Source: UBA8518 sp041659585
GTDB lineage: Bacteria; Patescibacteriota; Minisyncoccia; Moranbacterales; UBA2206
Assembly (NCBI GenBank): GCA_041659585.1
Contig: JBAZXY010000067.1
Coordinates: 1-7,059, forward strand
Direction: 5' to 3'
DNA: 7,059 nucleotides
Shown here: piece after piece, positions 1-4,513 of the stretch
Layout of the letters: each line of letters starts with the position of its first letter
Numbering within the stretch: the stretch's first letter is position 1
Made by a program: the position numbers and the translations under genes
The notes under the pieces: model-generated
Told to the model about the DNA's origin: nothing
Database searches by the model: none
Seen by the model: the letters and a program-made list of their open reading frames with translations, nothing else

Positions 1-148
1 TTATTGTTCTTAACCATTTCTTCCATCTATCCGCTAAATAAATTTCTTTCCCCTACCTTGCTTTACCTTCTTACAATCAGAAATATTCCTGTCAAATAAT
101 TTCATCTCCACATACGATGCGTCCGCTACTGAAATAAGCCTTCCCATA
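1..148. other. Left margin, no convincing gene
   Basis: No complete gene is visible here. The plus strand is open in frame 1 from the window edge to a TAA at 97-99 (about 32 hydrophobic residues). This could be the tail of a gene lying to the left, but it is too short and AT-rich to support. On the minus strand an ATG at 24-26 opens a frame running off the edge (MEEMVKNN...). A TTGACA at 90-95 followed after 16 bases by a weak TAAGAA at 68-73 could be its promoter. Minus orientation would match most neighbours. Neither reading is established. Confidence 0.25.
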
Positions 149-178
149 AAAAACATCCCGAGTGTTCGGGATGTTTTT
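149..178 (-). terminator. Strong intrinsic terminator (works both ways)
   Basis: There is a perfect 9-bp GC-rich stem, 153-161 with 166-174, around a four-base loop. It is flanked by A-tract 149-152 and T-tract 175-178, so it reads as a terminator on either strand. On the minus strand it would end the candidate RNA starting near 423, and any read-through from the surface operon. On the plus strand it could end a gene lying left of the window. Confidence 0.85.
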
Positions 179-283
179 CGCCTAGCACTCTCGAGACTAA
201 GTCTCTGAGCCTAAGACAAGGAATACCTTGCCTTGTTTTTTTTGATTCTGCTTTCGCAGTGCTCCGCTCTGAACGGATTGTTC

Positions 284-312
284 TTTTGTTTTTATTTTTG
301 TTTTTGTTTTTA
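284..312 (-). repeat. Short tandem hexamer tract (AAAAAY)n
   Basis: The plus strand shows four to five imperfect copies of TTTTTG/TTTTTA. In the minus-strand RNA this is an A-rich, G-poor linker between two structured parts of the candidate RNA. A similar AAAAAT/AAAAAC run forms the leader just upstream of the 349-aa surface protein at 3268-3290. It could be an unstructured linker, or it could pair with the U-rich run at 361-374. Confidence 0.7.
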
Positions 313-313
313 C

Positions 314-357
314 CCCCAACCCAATACTTAGTAGCTCTACTAAGAATTGAATTGGGG
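314..357 (-). other. Long hairpin arm of the candidate RNA
   Basis: A near-complete palindrome. CCCCAA (314-319) pairs with TTGGGG (352-357), CAAT (322-325) with ATTG (346-349), and CTTAGTAG (327-334) with CTACTAAG (337-344). The two bases at 320-321 face 350-351; these are C-A on the plus strand but G-U on the minus, so the arm is a nearly continuous helix of about 20 bp with one U-U mismatch only in the minus-strand RNA. It is not a terminator on either strand, as no T-tract follows the stem in the right place. The U-rich and A-rich flanks (361-374 and 284-312) could lengthen it. Confidence 0.75.
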
Positions 358-360
358 ATT

Positions 361-395
361 AAAAAATAAAAAAACGGTGTAAAAAAATTCACCCG
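361..395 (-). terminator. Weak terminator-like hairpin inside the candidate RNA
   Basis: On the minus strand CGGGTG (395-390) can pair with CACCG (379-375) with one bulge and a ten-base loop. A U-rich run of 14 bases with a single A (374-361) follows. The U-tract is excellent but the stem is weak. If it works, the promoter at 430-458 would mostly give an RNA of about 60 nt, with the longer form made by read-through. The U-run may instead pair with the A-rich tract at 284-312. Confidence 0.35.
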
Positions 396-429
396 CTTTT
401 TCTAAAGCTTTTGCAAGCCTTATACACCT

Positions 430-458
430 ATTCTACACTATCTAATCACTAAAGTCAA
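430..458 (-). promoter_or_regulatory. Sigma-70-type promoter for the candidate RNA
   Basis: On the minus strand TTGACT (458-453; 5 of 6) is separated by exactly 17 bases from TAGAAT (435-430; 5 of 6). The -10 box is preceded directly by TG, as in four other promoters of this window. The predicted start is near 423, at the base of a GNRA-capped hairpin. No convincing reading frame follows, which is why an RNA product is proposed. It lies 52 bases past the stop codon at 511, in the 3' flank of the surface operon. Confidence 0.65.
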
Positions 459-510
459 TCTGAAGCACTTTTATTTTTTTCTTAACTGCAGCAAAGGCAA
501 TGTTTATGGG

Positions 511-1122
511 TTATTTTTTCCATTGAATACTTGCCATAATATCCGCTATTTCCATTTCCATCTCCCGCTCACTATTTAGGGGTCCGGAAAAAGAAATTTC
601 AATTAAATATTTATTATGCCCAATAAAGATAGTTTTTTCAAACCTATTCTCCTCTCTAGAAATAAAGGCAGTTCCAGTCATCCCACCTAAAACAAATTTG
701 CTTTCGCTATACCTGGCAGTCAACTTTTTACGTAAATTATAACTAGCCACCTCCGTCAAGTCACGCCCAATCATATCATCCACTGTCAATGCTATTTTCT
801 TAAATTGATCCCCCATTTGAGATAATAGAGCTCTCTCTAAAATACCCTTATCTCCTGCAACATCTTTTTCTTGAAAATTAACATGATAGGTTGGATGATA
901 ATGGAAAGAAAAATATATGCCCTCGAATCTCTCAAAGGGAGCATTAGTCAAATCCTCTTTCGTACTTGGCTGAACTTTAATCTCGCCGGAAACCGGCCTT
1001 TGAAAAAGATTATCATAAAAAAAATATAGAAGCATGCCTGCTACAACCGTTACAGAAGCCATCACATTGACATAGAAAATCAGCTTTTTTTTAGCGTTAA
1101 CTAAATTTTCCCCACTAAGCAT
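511..1122 (-). CDS. Single-pass membrane protein with extracytoplasmic domain
   Basis: A 203-aa protein of unknown function. It begins with a short basic cytoplasmic segment (KKK at 11-13) and one membrane helix at about 14-36. No signal-peptidase site is obvious, so it is probably anchored N-in/C-out. The outer part (about 45-203) alternates strands and helices: an opening FEGIYFSFHYHP motif at 67-77, a helical stretch at 90-117, a strand pair around 145-178 (GMTGTAFISR...KTIFIGHNKYLIEISFSG) and a final helix ending in SIQW. This order resembles PsbP/Mog1-like small domains; that is a fold-level guess from memory. It starts 33 bases after the DUF916-like gene and is probably cotranscribed with it, suggesting an accessory role in the same surface complex. 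The leader is A/T-rich, and the nearest AGGA lies 24 bases upstream, too far to act as a ribosome site. Confidence 0.8.
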   Translation of the reverse strand: MLSGENLVNAKKKLIFYVNVMASVTVVAGMLLYFFYDNLFQRPVSGEIKVQPSTKEDLTNAPFERFEGIYFSFHYHPTYHVNFQEKDVAGDKGILERALLSQMGDQFKKIALTVDDMIGRDLTEVASYNLRKKLTARYSESKFVLGGMTGTAFISREENRFEKTIFIGHNKYLIEISFSGPLNSEREMEMEIADIMASIQWKK

Positions 1123-1155
1123 ATTTTAATTATTATTTTTTTATTTTCCTAAATC

Positions 1156-2130
1156 CTACTTTCTCTTTTTTATAAGCCATCCAACAATCGCGTACACACT
1201 CAACAAGAAAATTATTCCCACACCAACACCCGTTACCACCGGGAAAAAGAAAAAATCATCCTCCATCACCATAAAATCATCCCGGCCATCATAGCGATAT
1301 TGAATCACTAGTTTATATTTGCCAGGAAAAAAGGCCATTGACCTAGTCATCAAATCAACAGGGAGAACACGCGAAGACCCTGGCAAAATAATACCTGATT
1401 CCACATTGATTATTCCGCGTTCAATTTCTCGCCCCCAAGGGTCCAGTACGCTCACAAACCCCCTAGGCGTCACATGCACATTACCGGTATTCTCAAAATA
1501 TAATCGCAATTTCTTTGGCAAAGAAAAGAAGGCTGTTTCTTTTCCTTCTTTCCTGATCCCTAAAGCATATATTTCACCCCCTGTTTTACGCAAGAAAATA
1601 AGCGAGGTTACTTTGGAATTTAACTTTATATCCGCTACTGCACTCTCCCCTCCATTAGTAATATTTTCTACACTCGCTACAAGCATTCCATAATGCCCGC
1701 CGGGAGAAAGATCATTCTTGTTGATTATTTTCACTGTTGCTGATCTTTTTTCTCCGCTTGCCAAAGTCACAGCACTATCACTCAGCTCCACCCAGGAAGC
1801 TAGATTATATTTATTAGCTAAGCTTTTCTCAGACCCCAAGAACAAAATTCCACCAGTCTCATCTAAGGATCCAAAATCAGCTACCGAAAAGGTTATTTGC
1901 ACAGATGAAGCTGAATTATTTTCCACTGTCACTGGAAAACTTTCCTCCTGTTTATCTTCGGCGAGGTCAATTTCTCTTAAAAAAGGCGTAATAGAAACCC
2001 CTTTAGATTGATTATCTAACTCAGCTGCCCAAATATTTTTAGCACCTGCAAAAAAAATAACTAAGGCAAAAAATAACAGCCTTATTTTTCCTATTCTTAT
2101 CATAAAATTGTTTTTCACTTTATTCTCCAT
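1156..2130 (-). CDS. DUF916/WxLIP-like membrane-anchored Ig-like protein
   Basis: A 324-aa exported protein anchored by its C-terminus. Residues 10-36 form a signal peptide (MIRIGKIR, hydrophobic LLFFALVIFFAGA, cleavage near A35/A36). The first beta domain, about 44-182, has the DUF916 style: ITPFLREIDL, then VTVENNS, then LSPGGHYGMLVAS. A second beta domain at about 186-292 carries YFENTGNVHVTPRG and LPGSSRVLPV, like the DUF3324-type half of WxL-interacting proteins. A membrane helix at 296-320 and the basic tail KKRK follow. Known WxLIP proteins bridge peptidoglycan and WxL surface proteins; a similar tethering role for the two secreted proteins upstream is inference. The start is uncertain. 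ATG 2130 is only two bases from a TATAAT. GTG 2118 has GGAG six bases before it, and ATG 2103 gives the most typical signal peptide. Confidence 0.8.
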   Translation of the reverse strand: MENKVKNNFMIRIGKIRLLFFALVIFFAGAKNIWAAELDNQSKGVSITPFLREIDLAEDKQEESFPVTVENNSASSVQITFSVADFGSLDETGGILFLGSEKSLANKYNLASWVELSDSAVTLASGEKRSATVKIINKNDLSPGGHYGMLVASVENITNGGESAVADIKLNSKVTSLIFLRKTGGEIYALGIRKEGKETAFFSLPKKLRLYFENTGNVHVTPRGFVSVLDPWGREIERGIINVESGIILPGSSRVLPVDLMTRSMAFFPGKYKLVIQYRYDGRDDFMVMEDDFFFFPVVTGVGVGIIFLLSVYAIVGWLIKKRK

Positions 2131-2132
2131 TA

Positions 2133-2140
2133 ATTATACA
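2133..2140 (-). promoter_or_regulatory. -10 element TGTATAAT upstream of the DUF916-like gene
   Basis: A consensus TATAAT (2138-2133, minus strand) is preceded by TG. No good -35 box is present at 16-18 bases. Transcription would start near 2126, inside the first annotated codons, which favours a start at GTG 2118 or ATG 2103. Lying just past the terminator at 2163-2192, it would let the anchor genes be transcribed apart from the abundant surface protein. Confidence 0.45.
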
Positions 2141-2162
2141 CCATCCACTCCTATTCCCAAAG

Positions 2163-2192
2163 AAAAAACCTTTGCTTACGCAAAGGTTTTTT
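2163..2192 (-). terminator. Intrinsic terminator after the 349-aa surface protein gene
   Basis: A perfect 7-bp stem, CCTTTGC (2169-2175) with GCAAAGG (2180-2186), surrounds a TTAC loop and is extended by A-tract 2163-2168 and T-tract 2187-2192. It starts 25 bases past the stop codon at 2218. On the minus strand it should end most transcripts of the surface protein before the DUF916-like gene. No plus-strand gene needs it. Confidence 0.85.
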
Positions 2193-2217
2193 TGAAATAT
2201 AAAACTGCTTTTACTAC

Positions 2218-3267
2218 CTAGAATCTTCCAGCAGAAATAACAGTTAATGTATCTGTGTAATCATTCGCAGCTGGTTGTACTGCAGAAACTTTAGCTCTTT
2301 CAGTTAGAGTTAAAACATCTCCGCCAGTAGTTCCATTGGAAGCTGCTACAGCTTGAAAATCAGAAGAAAGGGTTCCTCCGGAAGTAGCGCCTACTCCGTT
2401 ATATTCAGCGCCATATCCAGCAGCCTGAGTTACCGTTCCCACACCTTGTGCGCTATCAGTAGTTACGTCAACATCCAATGCATAACCGGTAGTACCAGAA
2501 AGGTCAGTTGGGGCATCATCCAAGGATCCTGCAGTAGCAACTGAAGCTCCAATTAAAGTAGACTTCAATCCTGCGTTAGCACTCTTTACCCAAGTTACCC
2601 AACCATTGCTAGCATTGGTAGCAATACTAGCTGTTCTTCCTGTAGTTGAAACCACAGAAGAAGATGACAAGTTGCCTGTAAAAGCATCCGTGTTTCCACT
2701 CAAAGAAAAACTAAAACTAGGTGGCACGATAGCATTTACCACAATTTGATCATCAGAAACAATAGACAGGGCGTAGTTAGCGGAATCAATCGTAGCTAAA
2801 GCCGCGTCTCTAGTAGCCACTGTACCTAATTTATCGTTACCAGCTACTGAATTAGTTAATGTTGTTGTTGCATTAAAATTAAAACAATAGGTTGTACCAA
2901 TTGTAAGATCGGTACTTGGAAAGGTCACTACCTGTCCTACAGCAGCTGTCGCTGTGCCAATTCCTGGCCAAGCAGATGTGCCTGAGGGAAGATTGGTGGT
3001 GGTAGTGGTCCAATTAGCGGCGGTTGCATTCACTGTGAATCCAGCAGGAAATGTTACTTGCACACTAGCTTCCGTAGAAGCGGTGGTAGGTTTTGCACAC
3101 ACAGTGCCTCCTGTGGTGGTTGCGGCTTTCAGGCGATCTAAATTCACGCTGGTCATGCCTAGATTAGCGGCATTTGCTTCATTGTATGAAACAAAAGGTG
3201 CACTAGCAGCAATCAAAAGCGCTAAAGCATTGATTGCTGAAATTTTTTTCACAAAATTTCTCTTCAT
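2218..3267 (-). CDS. Thr/Ala-rich secreted surface protein with C-terminal PAANDY...F tail
   Basis: A 349-aa exported protein. Signal peptide 1-33 (basic MKRNFVKK, hydrophobic core, ANA cleavage before A34). The mature part is very rich in Thr, Ala, Ser and Gly and poor in charge. An N-terminal beta domain (about 35-180) holds the only two cysteines, C57 and C128, which could form a disulfide, and motifs VTFPAGFTVN and AWPGIGTA. A second domain (about 182-349) carries TNASNGWVTWVKS, GLKS and GYGAE, and ends in PAANDYTDTLTVISAGRF. It has no lipobox, LPXTG or C-terminal helix. The second domain matches that of the 350-aa protein upstream. I recall similar proteins in other CPR genomes, but no function. 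The exact-consensus promoter, own terminator and composition suggest an abundant surface layer or fibre subunit (inference). Confidence 0.85.
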   Translation of the reverse strand: MKRNFVKKISAINALALLIAASAPFVSYNEANAANLGMTSVNLDRLKAATTTGGTVCAKPTTASTEASVQVTFPAGFTVNATAANWTTTTTNLPSGTSAWPGIGTATAAVGQVVTFPSTDLTIGTTYCFNFNATTTLTNSVAGNDKLGTVATRDAALATIDSANYALSIVSDDQIVVNAIVPPSFSFSLSGNTDAFTGNLSSSSVVSTTGRTASIATNASNGWVTWVKSANAGLKSTLIGASVATAGSLDDAPTDLSGTTGYALDVDVTTDSAQGVGTVTQAAGYGAEYNGVGATSGGTLSSDFQAVAASNGTTGGDVLTLTERAKVSAVQPAANDYTDTLTVISAGRF

Positions 3268-3302
3268 GTTTTTGTTTTTATTTTTATTAATTATTTTTAT
3301 GC
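3268..3302 (-). promoter_or_regulatory. A-rich leader lacking any G before the start codon
   Basis: The predicted 5' leader is about 35 nt. Its last 33 bases (3300-3268) contain only A, T and C, dominated by AAAAAT/AAAAAC, so no Shine-Dalgarno pairing is possible. Despite this it serves the gene with the strongest promoter in the window. Initiation presumably relies on an unstructured A-rich leader. Confidence 0.6.
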
Positions 3303-3308
3303 TCTTTT

Positions 3309-3337
3309 ATTATACAGCATTTTTATACTCTTGTCAA
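3309..3337 (-). promoter_or_regulatory. Exact-consensus promoter overlapping the upstream stop codon
   Basis: On the minus strand TTGACA (3337-3332) and TATAAT (3314-3309) are separated by exactly 17 bases. Both boxes are perfect sigma-70/sigma-A consensus, and TG precedes the -10. The TGA stop codon of the 350-aa protein (3336-3334) lies inside the -35 box. The predicted start is near 3302. It should drive very strong transcription of the 349-aa protein, independent of the gene before it. Confidence 0.9.
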
Positions 3338-4386
3338 AAATTACCAGAAGCGACGACTGTGAACGTCTCTGCATAATCATTAGCTGCCGGAGTCACATTG
3401 GAAGATTTAGCTTTCAACACAAAAGAACCTCGCCCACCAGAAATAGGGGCTGCTGTTGTAAATATCTCGCGAGCAATCTGATCAATGATGCCTACGTTGT
3501 CTGCCGCCTGATTATACATAGCTACAACAGCCAGTGGACCACCCGAAGCTTGAGCGACACTAGTTGCTTGCGCTCCGAAACCCTCTGCAGCTGTTATTAA
3601 ATTACCAGTCATAGAGCCTATGAGATAATTATTTGTCACACTTTTCAATCCGCCATTCAAACCACTAACATAAACTTTTCCACCAGCCTCTCCATTAGTA
3701 GAGAAATCTATCCATACTTTTTGTGAACTGCTATTCACAGCTCCTGCAGTCAGATTGCCAAAGCTCACTCCATAAGGAGGGCTTGTTTCTGTGTCCGTAG
3801 CTGCTACATCAATGTCAAGAGTCAGCGTTGGATTAGCCGTTACAGCGCTAGCCACTGGACCATAACCAGTTTCCGTAAATTTTCCGGTTATCGCCTTCAC
3901 TTTTACTACATAGGTTGTGCCGGAAACAAGTCCAATCACGTCTATCCCGCTCGCCCCTCCCCAAGAGGCATATGTCTGATAGTCCTCCAATCCTAAACTA
4001 TTCCCTATTGTATTATCATTCTGAATATATTGAGTGGTCACAAAATTATCCCTACTAATCGCCACAGCAAATTTAGCATTACTCGGATTGCCAGAGGGAC
4101 TAATTGTCAATCGTAATCGATTATAATAATTATTCGGATTATCCAAAGCAGGAGCTATAGGAACGCTAGCTTGATTGATATAATTCAATCCGGCACCCAT
4201 ACCATAATTAATACTCGTCTCCTTTCCACCACTCATCTCTCCACTAATCGCATTCATGGAATAATTAGGACTCGTGGCATTACCCACTCCGCCAGAACCA
4301 AACCCATAATCTTTCAACTGGTAATTCGTGCTTGCCGGAAAAACGAATATTAGCATCAATCCTAAGACAAGAAAATTTTTATTCAT
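3334..4386 (-). CDS. Secreted FnIII-like surface protein with C-terminal PAANDY...F tail
   Basis: A 350-aa exported protein with a short signal peptide (about 1-20, FPAST). A Gly/Tyr-rich segment (21-75) with recurring SPNYSM and SINYGM patterns follows. Residues about 76-184 look like a fibronectin type III or similar beta domain (LRLTISPSG, IGLVSGTTYVVKVKA). A C-terminal domain (about 186-350) contains DIDVAATDTETSPPYGVSFG, NGGLKS and EGFGAQ, and ends PAANDYAETFTVVASGNF. That tail is 12 of 21 identical to the tail of the 349-aa protein, and the two domains align over their length. No membrane anchor, lipobox or LPXTG is seen. It is the first gene of the minus-strand cluster, behind a divergent promoter region. 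It ends in TGA, so the standard code applies. Function is unknown; a surface or adhesion role is inferred. Confidence 0.85.
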   Translation of the reverse strand: MNKNFLVLGLMLIFVFPASTNYQLKDYGFGSGGVGNATSPNYSMNAISGEMSGGKETSINYGMGAGLNYINQASVPIAPALDNPNNYYNRLRLTISPSGNPSNAKFAVAISRDNFVTTQYIQNDNTIGNSLGLEDYQTYASWGGASGIDVIGLVSGTTYVVKVKAITGKFTETGYGPVASAVTANPTLTLDIDVAATDTETSPPYGVSFGNLTAGAVNSSSQKVWIDFSTNGEAGGKVYVSGLNGGLKSVTNNYLIGSMTGNLITAAEGFGAQATSVAQASGGPLAVVAMYNQAADNVGIIDQIAREIFTTAAPISGGRGSFVLKAKSSNVTPAANDYAETFTVVASGNF

Positions 4387-4414
4387 AAATATTTATTTTT
4401 ATTCTTCTATTTCT

Positions 4415-4443
4415 AGTATACACTACTCTGTGGATGTTTTCTA
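4415..4443 (-). promoter_or_regulatory. Probable promoter of the 350-aa surface protein
   Basis: On the minus strand TAGAAA (4443-4438; 4 of 6) lies 17 bases from TATACT (4420-4415; 5 of 6), with TG directly before the -10. The predicted start is near 4408, giving a leader of about 22 nt without a usable Shine-Dalgarno site. It is clearly weaker than the promoter at 3309-3337. Its AGTGTATACT is mirrored by AGTGTATAAT on the plus strand at 4462-4471. Confidence 0.5.
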
Positions 4444-4463
4444 GCCTAATCTATACTTTTTAG

Positions 4464-4471
4464 TGTATAAT
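4464..4471 (+). promoter_or_regulatory. -10 element TGTATAAT for the 456-aa protein
   Basis: A perfect TATAAT at 4466-4471 preceded by TG lies 42 bases before the ATG at 4514. No recognisable -35 box sits 16-18 bases upstream, so it is probably moderate or needs an activator. It shares a 127-base divergent intergenic region with the promoter of the 350-aa protein, so both could answer to one regulator. Confidence 0.5.
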
Positions 4472-4513
4472 ATTTATATATTTAACCAAGCTATTTTTTA
4501 ACCAAATAATTTC

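Larger units (their letters stand above)
149..423 (-). ncRNA. Candidate structured non-coding RNA, about 275 nt
   Basis: This is a predicted minus-strand transcript starting near 423 and ending in the terminator at 149-178. From its 5' end, visible helices are: 422-403, 8 bp closed by a GCAA tetraloop, almost exactly at the predicted start; 357-314, about 20 bp; 277-263, UCCG/CGGA; 259-248, CUGC-GAAA-GCAG with another GNRA loop; 234-213, 9 bp with a four-base loop; 209-190, 8 bp with one bulge; then the terminator. A bridge of (AAAAAY)n lies at 284-312. Four positions in three helices are G-U in the minus-strand RNA but would be A-C mismatches in a plus-strand RNA, which points to the minus strand. 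I see no match to tmRNA, RNase P, SRP or 6S signatures. It could alternatively be the structured 3' end of the surface-gene mRNA, because no clear terminator lies between the stop at 511 and this element. The class is unknown. Confidence 0.55.

Noticed and set aside
213..243. Plus-strand terminator (stem followed by eight T)
   Set aside because: As a plus-strand RNA the stem has an A-C mismatch that becomes G-U on the minus strand, and no plus-strand gene ends just before it. It may work by chance, but the stem is better read as part of the minus-strand RNA.
126..392. 88-codon minus-strand open frame (GTG start) containing a run of Lys-Asn repeats
   Set aside because: It runs through four hairpins, the hexamer repeat and the strong terminator at 149-178, begins inside a terminator-like hairpin, and its composition is that of translated repeats. 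The RNA reading explains the structure better.
149..423. tmRNA, RNase P RNA, SRP RNA or tRNA
   Set aside because: No tag-peptide frame, no CCA end, no conserved RNase P core motifs and no SRP tip sequence could be found.
1319..2011. Plus-strand frames of 124 and 97 codons opposite the DUF916-like gene
   Set aside because: They are antisense shadows without promoters or protein-like features.
2218..3267. Type IV pilin or S-layer protein with SLH domains
   Set aside because: The N-terminus is an ordinary signal peptide with an ANA site rather than a prepilin site, and no SLH repeats are seen.
3334..3336. Alternative genetic code with TGA as glycine (as in some CPR lineages)
   Set aside because: TGA ends the 350-aa protein exactly at its conserved terminal Phe, and no in-frame TGA interrupts any gene, so the standard code fits.
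2954..3376. 140-codon plus-strand frame opposite the 349-aa surface protein
   Set aside because: It lies antisense to a gene with signal peptide, conserved domains, promoter and terminator, and its protein has no recognisable features.
2218..4386. Classical WxL, LPXTG or lipoprotein surface proteins
   Set aside because: No WxL tryptophan motif, no LPXTG with helix and basic tail, and no lipobox cysteine is present in either protein.
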